Made by a program: the position numbers and the translations under genes. Of a DNA stretch of 64,000 nt, positions 38,783 through 46,878 are shown in pieces. The notes beneath the pieces are model-generated. The model was not told where the DNA came from, made no database searches, and saw only the letters and a program-made list of their open reading frames with translations. The stretch's first letter is position 1. Each line of letters begins with the position of its first letter. This DNA comes from Vibrio amylolyticus (GTDB lineage: Bacteria; Pseudomonadota; Gammaproteobacteria; Enterobacterales; Vibrionaceae), in assembly GCF_023145695.1 (NCBI RefSeq), contig NZ_JAJHVV010000005.1:124001-188000 (forward strand), read 5' to 3'.

Positions 38783-39791
38783 CTTAATCGAGCAACCTCA
38801 AGTCCAAACCAAGATCCTACGCTATACCATTGGCGTTGGGGTGGCAGTATTTCTTGCGGCATTGATCGATTGGCCTTTGGCGTTTGTTGCACCAGTATTT
38901 GTCGCTAAGTTTTTAATCGATAAAGCAGAGCTTAATAGAGAAACCATTTATGAGTTATTGATTGCCATGCTTGCGACCATGGCACTCGGTCTGTTTTTAT
39001 CTAATGGTATCACTCAATACCCAATGCCGTTACTTGTGTTGGTGGGGTTGATGATGCTGTGGGGGTATTACCTCTTCACCGATCCTAAGTGGAACTTGTT
39101 TGCGACAATATTGATCATCGCTGTGTTGATGCTGCCATTTATGGCGATTTCAAATCCTGGCATATCGGTGTTTCTTGCGACCGGGTTAGCCAGTTCTGGG
39201 GTAGTTGCTGTAGCAATCTTTGCTTTGGTGCATATTTACTTGCCTGAAGATAGGAAACAGTTTAAAGGATATCAACCGTCTCCACTAACCAAGCAACAGC
39301 GCTGGTATGCGGCATTTAGAGCAATGTTGATTTCGTTTCCCGTTGTCTGTTTCTTTTTTATTTTTCAGATCTCAGAAGCGTTATTAACCATGATGTTTAT
39401 CGCTCTCTTCTCGTTGATGATTACCTCCGAAAAATCGGTCAAACTTAGCGCGTTTTTGATCATCACTAACACCATTGGTGGGTTGATGGCAATTGCGGTG
39501 TTTGGGGTGTTATCGCTGGTTCCGAGTATATTTTTTTACACTATTTTCATCACGTTAGTCGCTTTGCTAATTGCGACACAGATATACACGAAACCAGAAA
39601 AAGCGCCTATTTACGCGACGGCGTTTAGTACGGTTCTCGTTCTGCTAGGCAGCACTTTAATGAGCTCAGGCGATATCGATAGTAATATGATCGTGCGCCT
39701 GATTCAGTTGTTTCTCATTGGTATTTACATGATTACTGTCTCGTTCTTTTTAGAGACTCGAAATTGGAAGTTCTTAACTATGCAGCCATAG
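38772..39791 (+). CDS. DUF2955 membrane protein (FUSC-like exporter)
   Basis: The protein has 339 residues with eight to ten predicted membrane helices in two blocks separated by a hydrophilic loop (about residues 158-180, DRKQFKGYQPSPLTKQQRWY). The layout resembles aromatic acid exporter AaeB/FUSC proteins. Its start overlaps the end of the HlyD gene by 11 bases, giving a coupled pair that could export small organic or aromatic compounds across the inner membrane (inference). No cytoplasmic nucleotide-binding domain is present. Confidence 0.85.
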   Translation: MSDNLIEQPQVQTKILRYTIGVGVAVFLAALIDWPLAFVAPVFVAKFLIDKAELNRETIYELLIAMLATMALGLFLSNGITQYPMPLLVLVGLMMLWGYYLFTDPKWNLFATILIIAVLMLPFMAISNPGISVFLATGLASSGVVAVAIFALVHIYLPEDRKQFKGYQPSPLTKQQRWYAAFRAMLISFPVVCFFFIFQISEALLTMMFIALFSLMITSEKSVKLSAFLIITNTIGGLMAIAVFGVLSLVPSIFFYTIFITLVALLIATQIYTKPEKAPIYATAFSTVLVLLGSTLMSSGDIDSNMIVRLIQLFLIGIYMITVSFFLETRNWKFLTMQP

Positions 39792-39817
39792 TCTGCGCGT
39801 CATAACAGGGAATGTTT

Positions 39818-40882
39818 ATGAAACTCGAAGGTAATTTCTCAAATCAAGCGATTGATGCGTTTATAAAAATAGCCGCTATTGCTGTATTGGTCTTTTGGTG
39901 CTTTTCTATTTTACGCCCATTCATATTACTCGTCGTATGGGGCGGAATCATCGCGACAGCACTGTATCCTGTCGTTTCATGGGCACATGTAAAGTTCAAG
40001 ATAGGCAAAGGAAAAATCAGTGGCATACTCGCCTTTATCGGCGTTCTTCTGTTACTCATTCCATTAATTGCCATTTCAACGGGGCTTTATACTAGTGGTT
40101 CAGAGCTTCTTGCTGGCTACCAGGATGGTTCCATTGCCATTCCAAAGCCTGATATAAGCATGAAAGACTGGCCGGTTATTGGAGAAAGAGCCTATGCATT
40201 TGTTTCTCATGCATCCTCCAACATAGAAAGTGTTGTTTTAAAATATGGTGATGAATTGAAAATCGTTGCATCTAACATCGCGTCTTTTGTGGGGTCTCTG
40301 GGTGGTGGGTTTATCCAATTCATAATCTCGACGATAATTGCGGGTGCATTTATGGCGAATGCGGACAAGTGCGAAAGAGCGTTTGTTTTAGTCGCTAGAC
40401 GATTAACTGGAGAGCAAGGCGAAAGCTTAACGACGTTATCTAAAAATACCGTTCGAAGTGTTGTTCAAGGGGTTATAGGGGTTGCCGTTATTCAGTCGAT
40501 AATGGCGGGGGTAGGGATGTTCTTCGCTGATATACCAGCGATCGGTCTTTGGATGTTACTCGTTATGCTTGTCGCGATTATTCAACTGCCGCCTATTTTA
40601 GCGTTACTCCCTTTGATTATTTATGTTTTTTCAGTGGATACCACCACTACCGCAGTACTATTCCTAATTTGGTGTATTCTGGTGAGTGGCAGTGATGCGA
40701 TATTAAAACCGATCCTATTGAGTCGAGGTACTAATATTCCAATGCTCGTGATATTACTTGGGGCACTAGGTGGTATGGCGATGTCGGGTATTGTAGGGCT
40801 ATTCGTTGGGGCTGTAGTATTGAGTGTAACATACCAATTGTTCGTGGCCTGGTTAGATAGCGAAGCAAAAGAAGAGGGTTAG
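39818..40882 (+). CDS. AI-2E/PerM-type transporter
   Basis: The protein has 354 residues from the ATG at 39818, which has CAGGGA six bases upstream; an ATG two codons earlier lacks spacing. It is a multi-helix membrane protein with a large soluble segment at about 90-150 and a conserved second half (GGFIQFIISTIIAGAFM, QLPPILALLPLIIYVF, AVVLSVTYQLF) typical of the AI-2E exporter family. The function is often unknown. It follows DUF2955 by 26 bases in the same operon. Confidence 0.85.
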   Translation: MKLEGNFSNQAIDAFIKIAAIAVLVFWCFSILRPFILLVVWGGIIATALYPVVSWAHVKFKIGKGKISGILAFIGVLLLLIPLIAISTGLYTSGSELLAGYQDGSIAIPKPDISMKDWPVIGERAYAFVSHASSNIESVVLKYGDELKIVASNIASFVGSLGGGFIQFIISTIIAGAFMANADKCERAFVLVARRLTGEQGESLTTLSKNTVRSVVQGVIGVAVIQSIMAGVGMFFADIPAIGLWMLLVMLVAIIQLPPILALLPLIIYVFSVDTTTTAVLFLIWCILVSGSDAILKPILLSRGTNIPMLVILLGALGGMAMSGIVGLFVGAVVLSVTYQLFVAWLDSEAKEEG

Positions 40883-40884
40883 GC

Positions 40885-41544
40885 ATGAAGAAAGTGTCAA
40901 AGGATGACAACTTCTTTTTTTTGCTGTTCGCGCTGTTAGGTTTACTCTTCGTTAGTGCTTTTATGCAGCAATTGTTCGCAGAGGGCCAAAAGATGATTTT
41001 GGCTCTCATCATCATTTGTTTAGCGGTATCGATTGTCGGAGTTCAGAGAGATAAGACGATTTATCGTAGTTGGTATGGTGTATTACTTAGTGTTGCCGCT
41101 ATTTCTGGAAGCTTTACGTTTTTAGAAGAGTATGACTTGTCGTTAGTGACGCTTTTCGCTCTGCTTTTCTTTCTGTTGTCTCACACGTTTGATGCGCTCA
41201 AGCAGGTGATGCTTAATGAGTATGTAAGCAAGAACCAGATAGTCGGTTCAATTTGCGTTTATCTTCTGGTTGGTGTGAGTTGGTCAATTATCTATCTCAT
41301 TCTGATAGAGCTATTTCCTAGTGCGTTTAATGGCATTGAGCAAAAGCCATGGCTCGATAATTTGTTTGAAGTTATCTATTTTAGTTTTATTACGCTAACG
41401 ACTGTCGGCTATGGTGATATTTCACCTGCACTCCCGATTCCACGATTTTTTGTGTTTATTGAGTCGATATTAGGCAGCTTTTACTTAGCCATTATGGTCG
41501 CTACTTTAGTTAGCAGTCGACTAAATCAAACCAGGAAACCTTAA
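40885..41544 (+). CDS. Potassium channel protein (ion channel domain)
   Basis: The protein has 219 residues. Four to five hydrophobic segments are followed by a re-entrant pore: FITLTTVGYGDISPA has the TVGYGD selectivity filter of K+ channels, with a final helix (FFVFIESILGSFYLAIMVATLV). It has no RCK or cyclic nucleotide domain. It begins three bases after the AI-2E gene ends, sharing the operon. Its association with an HlyD exporter is unusual. Confidence 0.88.
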   Translation: MKKVSKDDNFFFLLFALLGLLFVSAFMQQLFAEGQKMILALIIICLAVSIVGVQRDKTIYRSWYGVLLSVAAISGSFTFLEEYDLSLVTLFALLFFLLSHTFDALKQVMLNEYVSKNQIVGSICVYLLVGVSWSIIYLILIELFPSAFNGIEQKPWLDNLFEVIYFSFITLTTVGYGDISPALPIPRFFVFIESILGSFYLAIMVATLVSSRLNQTRKP

Positions 41545-41603
41545 TGATATTTAAGGGATAAATGTTTGCTTAGGGATATGTCAGTTATTTAAAGACAGGT
41601 GGT

Positions 41604-41693
41604 ATGAAAGGAGTGACGAAGAATAATCAAAAAGAACTATATTATGTACTTGAATCTACGGGATTGAAGTACCAGTTTAGGAAGGGTTTCTAA
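41604..41693 (+). CDS. Possible 29-residue open frame after the channel gene
   Basis: A short frame of 29 residues starts at an ATG 5-6 bases after AGGTGG and reads MKGVTKNNQKELYYVLESTG before a basic end (KYQFRKGF). It is co-oriented with the operon, 60 bases after the channel stop. Its length and composition do not identify it; it may be chance. Confidence 0.25.
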   Translation: MKGVTKNNQKELYYVLESTGLKYQFRKGF

Positions 41694-41704
41694 GCACTAG
41701 ATAG

Positions 41705-41732
41705 AATAAAGGCACCATAAGAGCCTTTATTC
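41705..41732. terminator. Bidirectional terminator
   Basis: The stem AATAAAGGC / GCCTTTATT with a roughly 9-base loop sits between the channel operon on the plus strand and the DUF3332 gene on the minus strand. Confidence 0.8.
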
Positions 41733-41753
41733 AATTATCAAGCGTTAAAATAA

Positions 41754-42293
41754 CTACGCTTTTTCAGCTTGTAATGCTTCTAGTTGACCCATCGTAGTTT
41801 GAGAAACGAGTTGTCCGTCAATAAAGTAACTGACGTCTTCACCATTACGAACACCGGTTAATACGCCTGTGTCACCATTGTTGTAAGTAATATCCATCTG
41901 GATAGTATTTTCATCAACACTTTTAAGCACACCAGACTCAATGGTTCTGTTGTTTGAGATAGGCGCGATTGGAGCATCCGTTAATGATGGGTCTAGCTCA
42001 TCGTTAATCTTAAATTGCGTATCTACTTTCGTATCAAATAAGTGTGGTTTACCGTTTAACGGGTTTTTACCAGTCCAGAACTCTAATGAGTTAAATACTA
42101 CGTAATCGACCGCTGTTGTTACACCATAGACAGGAGCAAGTAATAAGTTGACGCCAGCTCGAGCATAACGGTTATCAACGACTTCTACGTTAAAGGTAAC
42201 TACCTTTTCTGTTACTGCGTTACTACCAACACAACCAGTTAATGCAGTAGCTATAAGAGTAAGACCAATTGTTTTAGTTACGATGTTTTTCAT
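41754..42293 (-). CDS. DUF3332 lipoprotein
   Basis: The protein has 179 residues with a signal and lipobox TALTGC. The block VEVVDNRYARAGVNLLLAPVYGVTTAVDYVVFNSLEFWTG is typical of DUF3332 proteins, which are widespread in Vibrio as small lipoproteins of unknown function. Its upstream DNA shares a 14-16 base motif with a small frame about 740 bases away. Confidence 0.85.
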   Translation of the reverse strand: MKNIVTKTIGLTLIATALTGCVGSNAVTEKVVTFNVEVVDNRYARAGVNLLLAPVYGVTTAVDYVVFNSLEFWTGKNPLNGKPHLFDTKVDTQFKINDELDPSLTDAPIAPISNNRTIESGVLKSVDENTIQMDITYNNGDTGVLTGVRNGEDVSYFIDGQLVSQTTMGQLEALQAEKA

Positions 42294-42370
42294 AATGAGT
42301 TCCAGAGTTTGTTGAGTTCGTGTGTTTGTTTTGATGACGCTATTATGTCCTTTCGTAGAATCTTAGACTT

Positions 42371-42384
42371 ACCATTATGCGCCA
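42371..42384 (-). promoter_or_regulatory. Shared upstream motif, DUF3332 copy
   Basis: On the minus strand the sequence TGGCGCATAATGGTAA begins here, upstream of the DUF3332 gene. The same motif with two different central bases (TGGCGCAACATGGTAA) occurs at 43111-43124, upstream of the small frame at 42889. It may be a shared regulator site. Confidence 0.4.
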
Positions 42385-42506
42385 CTGCAATACAAAACCA
42401 TTCACCTCTTCTATGTAATAAATCCTTTTATGTGTATTTATATGCAAAAAACCTTTATGAAAAGTAAGGCGTTACAGTAAGGAATTTAAGTAGGCAGCGT
42501 AGCTGT

Positions 42507-42650
42507 TCATGATAAAAACAAGCCCGCCAAGACCTTGTTAACAACGGGTGATATATTAGAACCAATCATGAAGTCAGGTTTGGTTTTCTCATCCTTTTTA
42601 ATGGAGCAATTCGCTTCTACTCCGTATCCCCATGGTTTTTTACCCGTCAT
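42507..42650 (-). CDS. Small unknown frame, possibly a gene remnant
   Basis: This 47-residue minus-strand frame (MTGKKPWGYGVEANCSIKKD ... VVNKVLAGLFLS) has protein-like composition and an unbroken end, but only a weak GAG before the ATG. In-frame codons continue 11 residues upstream (YFPEI) to a stop, so it may be the tail of a larger decayed gene. I do not recognise it. Confidence 0.35.
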   Translation of the reverse strand: MTGKKPWGYGVEANCSIKKDEKTKPDFMIGSNISPVVNKVLAGLFLS

Positions 42651-42888
42651 AATCTCAGGAAAATAGCTAATTATTCGGCGCTGTCACCGATTCCTGAGCC
42701 GTTTGAGTGACTGGATTGGTTTTATAAGTCATTTGAAATGAGTGGAATAGCAGGGTGCAATATCACTTTCCACCATTACCTAATGGAAATGGCAGAGCAG
42801 GCGAACCTTCAAGGCGGTTATTTAGTAGTAAGTGTGATGATTAACTCGAGTCGGTGATAAGGGGAGTATTTATTAGCGAAAAGCGTGT

Positions 42889-43050
42889 CTATTTTGCAAC
42901 ATATTGATAGGTTTTTAAAATTAGCCAACTCATTGATAATAATGTTGATTTAGCAAGTTTGAAGATTATTTTGATGATGACGATACAGAGTTGGCTGGCG
43001 ACGGCTAGGCATTGGTAGGTGTCTGAGTGTTTAAATTGGTTATAGATCAT
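42889..43050 (-). CDS. Small predicted membrane protein
   Basis: The protein has 53 residues (MIYNQFKHSDTYQCLAVASQ, then a hydrophobic stretch CIVIIKIIFKLAKSTLLSMSW). GAGG lies seven to eight bases before the ATG. Its upstream DNA has a copy of the motif found before the DUF3332 gene. It is likely a real small membrane protein on the minus strand. I recognise no family. Confidence 0.5.
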   Translation of the reverse strand: MIYNQFKHSDTYQCLAVASQLCIVIIKIIFKLAKSTLLSMSWLILKTYQYVAK

Positions 43051-43110
43051 GATGGCTTCCTCGGTAATGTTTGATGAAGGTATTTTAAAAGATCACCATC
43101 ATAAATAATT

Positions 43111-43124
43111 ACCATGTTGCGCCA
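43111..43124 (-). promoter_or_regulatory. Shared upstream motif, small-frame copy
   Basis: Minus strand TGGCGCAACATGGTAA, about 60 bases before the small membrane protein frame. The matching copy is at 42371-42384 before DUF3332. Confidence 0.4.
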
Positions 43125-43164
43125 TTCAAACTACCAAGTGATGAAAACTAATTAACTGATGAGA

Positions 43165-43202
43165 TGAAAAAGCGCTTTTTAACTGAACGAAGAGGCGCTT
43201 TA
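43165..43202 (-). terminator. Terminator after the porin gene
   Basis: On the minus strand the stem AAAGCGC...GCGCTTT with a roughly 19-base loop (partly paired) is followed by a T-run. It lies 35 bases past the porin stop. Confidence 0.7.
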
Positions 43203-43233
43203 ACAATAGTAGTAAGTGATAATCGTTGTCGTT

Positions 43234-44499
43234 TTAAATAAACACTCTAGCTCGTACACCAAATACCCATGCGCTACTTTCTGTTGAGAGGGCTGGATCT
43301 TTAATATATTGAATGTCTGGGGTTATCTGTAAATATTCGGTTAGCTGCATGTTGTAATAAAGCTCTAGCGTGGCTTGGTTCTTTTCTGCGCCCATATATG
43401 TCTGAAGTGTATCGCTATTGGTTTCCGACCAGTTAACCGCGAAGCCAAGGTTATTTGTAGGAGAGCCTAAACCGAAGTATCCGAAACCAGCACTGATCGA
43501 CTTATCGTAGATGGCGACATCACCTTCAGAAACGCCACCACGAACGAATGGCATGATTTGTGGTGTCACAAACTTGCTCCATGAGAAGTTAACACCTTGA
43601 CCTGATTCGCCGCCAATTACCGTACCGTCCTTTAATACCCTCGATGACAAGCTGTGTCGTGAACCTTCGTCCATATGCCAAAAAGTAACATGGAAATTGT
43701 CGGTGTAGATTTGCTCTTGAGAAGCCGTCCAACCGAGTTCCAATGTCGTAAATAGTGTAGTGTCATTGAATAACGTATCGAAGCCGTTAAAGATGTCGTC
43801 GGATTTACCTTTAGCATCTGCAATACCACCGACCACATAGAAGTTTTCACCAATCATATGTCCAGCAGATAAAGCCAAGATACCATCGTCTGGCAGGCCC
43901 ATCACGCCTGCTCCGGTACTAAAGGCTAGGTTGGTAAAACCGGCCCAAGGGCTTGCTAGTGCGTATGTATCAACATAGTTAGTGACGTCTTGCCAGCCAA
44001 TACTAACGGTACCTCGGCCGTCGTTAAATCTTTGTTTCCAGTTTAAATCAGTAACGCGGAAACCTTGATCACTATAGGCTGGAGCGATCATTCCTACGTA
44101 TCCGATTTGGTCATTGCCAAGCCATGCAAACTCTTTAGGTGCCGTATCGGTATAAGAGTGTCTATGTTCAATTTTCCACACTAAGCTACCCGTATTCTTG
44201 GTGTCTTTACCTACTAAGCTCCACGATCCGTAAATACGGGCGACACCGGATGAGGCATCTACACTTTCTCCACCTAATCCATTAGGTGAACTAACTCCCA
44301 ATGCAAAGTAGTCTGCGCCAAAAGTAAATCCGTCGGATGTGAGAGATTCTCTCCAACTCTGTTTTGGACGAGTGTTTTCTGCAATGGTATTTTCTACAGA
44401 ATCTGCGCTTTCAAAATTCGCACCTGAAAATGCAGGGAGTGTGATTAAAGAATTTGCTATTAATAACGTTAGCAAATGAGAATGTGTCATCTTGTTCAT
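43234..44499 (-). CDS. OprB-type carbohydrate porin
   Basis: The protein has 421 residues with a signal peptide ending ITLPAFS and a mature barrel of about 16 strands ending FGVRARVFI. Phrases such as WKQRFNDGRGTVSIGWQDVTNYVDTYALASPWAGFTN fit the carbohydrate-selective OprB porin family. It would let sugars or small organic molecules cross the outer membrane. It is the last gene on the minus strand of an AraC-amidohydrolase-DUF3299-porin group. An inverted repeat lies just before its start. Confidence 0.85.
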   Translation of the reverse strand: MNKMTHSHLLTLLIANSLITLPAFSGANFESADSVENTIAENTRPKQSWRESLTSDGFTFGADYFALGVSSPNGLGGESVDASSGVARIYGSWSLVGKDTKNTGSLVWKIEHRHSYTDTAPKEFAWLGNDQIGYVGMIAPAYSDQGFRVTDLNWKQRFNDGRGTVSIGWQDVTNYVDTYALASPWAGFTNLAFSTGAGVMGLPDDGILALSAGHMIGENFYVVGGIADAKGKSDDIFNGFDTLFNDTTLFTTLELGWTASQEQIYTDNFHVTFWHMDEGSRHSLSSRVLKDGTVIGGESGQGVNFSWSKFVTPQIMPFVRGGVSEGDVAIYDKSISAGFGYFGLGSPTNNLGFAVNWSETNSDTLQTYMGAEKNQATLELYYNMQLTEYLQITPDIQYIKDPALSTESSAWVFGVRARVFI

Positions 44500-44516
44500 A
44501 GTAGTCCAGTATATAT

Positions 44517-44555
44517 TTTAACCCTTCGAATATCGGTTAAGAGCAAAGGGTTAAA
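44517..44555. repeat. Inverted repeat upstream of the porin
   Basis: A 10-base palindromic pair (TTTTAACCCTT / AAGGGTTAAAA) about 18 bases apart lies 17 bases before the porin ATG. It may be an operator or a stem affecting expression; no T-run follows on the minus strand. Confidence 0.5.
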
Positions 44556-44590
44556 AATAGTCATTAGTCAGTGAAAATATAAGGTGTTAT

Positions 44591-45220
44591 TTATTGTTCG
44601 TAATAACGCTCTATTTTAGTCCCATTCATTGAGTAACCCATCGTCAGCTGTGTTTTACCGTCGACTAGGTACACTTCATCAGTTTGTATATCGGCTTGAA
44701 TAACGCCTTCAACCCAAACTGGATATTGGATATTTTCAATCTCAAACCCTTCAGGATAAGAGAGTCTAACAATTTGATTGGCAGGCGGGGGAGGGAGATG
44801 GATGCAAGCCCCTGCATAGGGTACTAATAAAAACTCGACTGCCTTGATACCATTAAATTCTATTGGAACAACAAAACCAGGCATTCTTACATTGTTGCCT
44901 GTAATTTCGGTGTTTAGAGATTCTGCTTTTTGTTTTTCTAAAGCCATGTAGTCTTCACGAGCTTTAAGCGTCTTGTCTACATTAATTCCCTGACTTTCTA
45001 AGGCTCGCACTGCTTTTTTTAATTCAATTTTAGACTGGTCATCAACCTGAAATTGAAGGTGTAAGACTGATGCGAGTAATTGTTTTTGATCCTCCGTGAT
45101 CTCTGGTAATTGAATAGTTTCTTCTGAAACAGACGGTTTCAAGGTCTGCCATGTGACTTCTTGTATATCGGCCATTACAGAGAACGAAAATACAGACAGG
45201 AGAATGAACAATTTTTTCAT
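44591..45220 (-). CDS. DUF3299 protein
   Basis: The protein has 209 residues with a signal peptide ending FSVMAD. The block FLLVPYAGACIHLPPPPANQIV is the DUF3299 signature, a short cysteine- and histidine-containing motif that could bind a metal. It is exported to the periplasm. It sits between the porin and the amidohydrolase on the same strand. A hairpin 15 bases before its ATG may set its expression relative to the amidohydrolase. Confidence 0.85.
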   Translation of the reverse strand: MKKLFILLSVFSFSVMADIQEVTWQTLKPSVSEETIQLPEITEDQKQLLASVLHLQFQVDDQSKIELKKAVRALESQGINVDKTLKAREDYMALEKQKAESLNTEITGNNVRMPGFVVPIEFNGIKAVEFLLVPYAGACIHLPPPPANQIVRLSYPEGFEIENIQYPVWVEGVIQADIQTDEVYLVDGKTQLTMGYSMNGTKIERYYEQ

Positions 45221-45234
45221 GATGAACCCTCATT

Positions 45235-45258
45235 AAGGTAGCCTCGTAAGGCTACCTT
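45235..45258. repeat. Hairpin between amidohydrolase and DUF3299 genes
   Basis: The stem AAGGTAGCC / GGCTACCTT with a 6-base loop lies in the 62-base gap just upstream of the DUF3299 ribosome site. No T-run follows on the minus strand, so it is more likely an mRNA-processing or attenuating hairpin than a strong terminator. Confidence 0.5.
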
Positions 45259-45282
45259 TACTACTTTGATTGGCGTTATTGA

Positions 45283-46662
45283 TTACAGAGTATTTTTGTA
45301 AATCTTGCCGTTTTTCATGATGAGCTTCATCGTTTCAATACCATCACGCGCAGGAGCATCGAACCATTTCTCATTTGCACCAATGACGGACAAGTCCTCA
45401 AGAGGGTTACCTTCAACAAGTAAGATATCAGCGTATGCACCTACCTCGATGACCCCCAAAGATCCTTCAAAATATGGGTCTAAGGTTTCCCCCGATAGTT
45501 TAACAATCTCACCATTTACTGAGGTCATTGAAATTAACGTGTAGAAATTCCCAAAGAACTTACCACTTAAGAATATGGAATGATCCGCCTGTTGCTCACA
45601 AGCCGCTACACCACCAACACAGTCAACATGAAAACCAAGTTTTGGTTTGTACTCATTAACGTTGTCGATGTAGTCACTAAAAGCCGCTTGGGCTGTTTTT
45701 GCTTTGCGAGCTGAAGCCGGATTAGAGTTAATCGCTTCGATTTCACCCAAGTAAGGAGAGAAGGCAGTCATATTCGTTGTCATATATGTGCCGTTTTTCT
45801 TCATCGCTTTTGCTACGTCTTTATCAAACATAAACGCATGCTCAAGAGTTTTTACACCAGCTTCGACGTTTCGCAATAAAGAGACTTTACTGTAGGCGTG
45901 TGACATAGCATACGAACCGTAAGCATCCGCAACTTCAACCGCTGCTTTGAGCTCTTCGAGTGAATACGCATTGAGTTGCCATGGGTCAAATGAAGAAGCG
46001 ACACCACCACTAGACATCAACTTAATCTGGGTTGCGCCTTGCATGTAGTTTTGACGTGCACATGTTTTAATATCGCCAATACTATCGGCAGTACAACTCA
46101 TGCCTAGGCGTCCACCAGCTGATTGAGGTCCATTGAAAGTTTCGTTTGGCGTTGTGAAGTTACGAAAATCGGCGTGTGAACCAGTAGGGCCGATAAATGC
46201 GCCAGATGGGTAGATCCTTGGGCCTTTTAGCTCTCCGCTATCAATGGTTTTCTTTAGACCTGCGCCCATGCCACCAGCATCACGCCAAGTAGTAAAGCCC
46301 GACATTAATGCAGATTCTGCTCTAGCCGCTGAACGAACAGCTAGTTCTTCCCAGTTACGGTTATTTTCAATATCTGGTAAAGATGAACCATTCATTTGTA
46401 AGTGACCGTGCCCTTCGATCAACCCTGGCATTAATGTCATACCTTGACCATTAATAACTGTCGCATCACCACTGTCGATGGCTTCTTTGGAAATCTTTGC
46501 AATTTTGTTATCAACTACTAGGACGTGGTGGTCTTCGTATAGCTTATCTTCGGTACCATTAAAGATATCGACATTAGTAAATAGGGTAGAGGCTGCGTTT
46601 ACAGAAAATGCTAGTGTGCAAGAAGCAGCAATAGCTGACAGCTTAAGAGTTTTATGTTTCAT
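45283..46662 (-). CDS. Exported amidohydrolase (imidazolonepropionase-like)
   Basis: The protein has 459 residues from the ATG at 46662, with AAAGGTG six bases upstream. It has a signal peptide (FSVNA). The amidohydrolase core is metal-ligand GLIEGHGHLQ, then DAGGMGAG, MSHAYS and LEHAFMF. It resembles periplasmic dipeptidase or organophosphate hydrolase-type amidohydrolases acting on small amides. The long frame begins eight codons earlier (MDNLKGAS) without a ribosome site. The order amidohydrolase, DUF3299, porin suggests a periplasmic degradation and import set under the AraC regulator. Confidence 0.87.
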   Translation of the reverse strand: MKHKTLKLSAIAASCTLAFSVNAASTLFTNVDIFNGTEDKLYEDHHVLVVDNKIAKISKEAIDSGDATVINGQGMTLMPGLIEGHGHLQMNGSSLPDIENNRNWEELAVRSAARAESALMSGFTTWRDAGGMGAGLKKTIDSGELKGPRIYPSGAFIGPTGSHADFRNFTTPNETFNGPQSAGGRLGMSCTADSIGDIKTCARQNYMQGATQIKLMSSGGVASSFDPWQLNAYSLEELKAAVEVADAYGSYAMSHAYSKVSLLRNVEAGVKTLEHAFMFDKDVAKAMKKNGTYMTTNMTAFSPYLGEIEAINSNPASARKAKTAQAAFSDYIDNVNEYKPKLGFHVDCVGGVAACEQQADHSIFLSGKFFGNFYTLISMTSVNGEIVKLSGETLDPYFEGSLGVIEVGAYADILLVEGNPLEDLSVIGANEKWFDAPARDGIETMKLIMKNGKIYKNTL

Positions 46663-46816
46663 TGAAGCACCTTTAAGGTTATCCATGCGCGTAGATTAAC
46701 TACATCGCGTAACATTCCTGATTGAAATTCTTGTTACGAAGTTTACTTCCGATACTGTTGTGCAAAAAAACAAAAAATAACGAAAGATTAACATTCAATA
46801 ACTTAGTAGGAATATT

Positions 46817-46832
46817 CGCATTAATCAATGCG
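46817..46832. promoter_or_regulatory. Palindrome before the amidohydrolase
   Basis: Symmetric arms CGCATT / AATGCG around a 4-base centre lie about 155 bases before the amidohydrolase start and 47 bases after the AraC stop. It could be an operator for the neighbouring AraC regulator. Confidence 0.35.
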
Positions 46833-46878
46833 TGATAATTGCCATTAGGTGACAGGCGGTATTGAAAGTGACGGTGAC

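Larger units (their letters stand above)
42294..43233. other. Gene-poor region with small minus-strand frames
   Basis: About 940 bases separate the DUF3332 gene from the porin gene. No long frame exists on either strand. Two small minus-strand frames (42507-42650 and 42889-43050) are described separately; the second has a ribosome site. A plus-strand frame at 42738 of 39 codons has no ribosome site and is probably chance. The region may be decayed genes or hold small proteins. Confidence 0.5.

Noticed and set aside
42738..42857. 39-codon plus-strand frame in the gene-poor region
   Set aside because: No ribosome site and no recognisable sequence.
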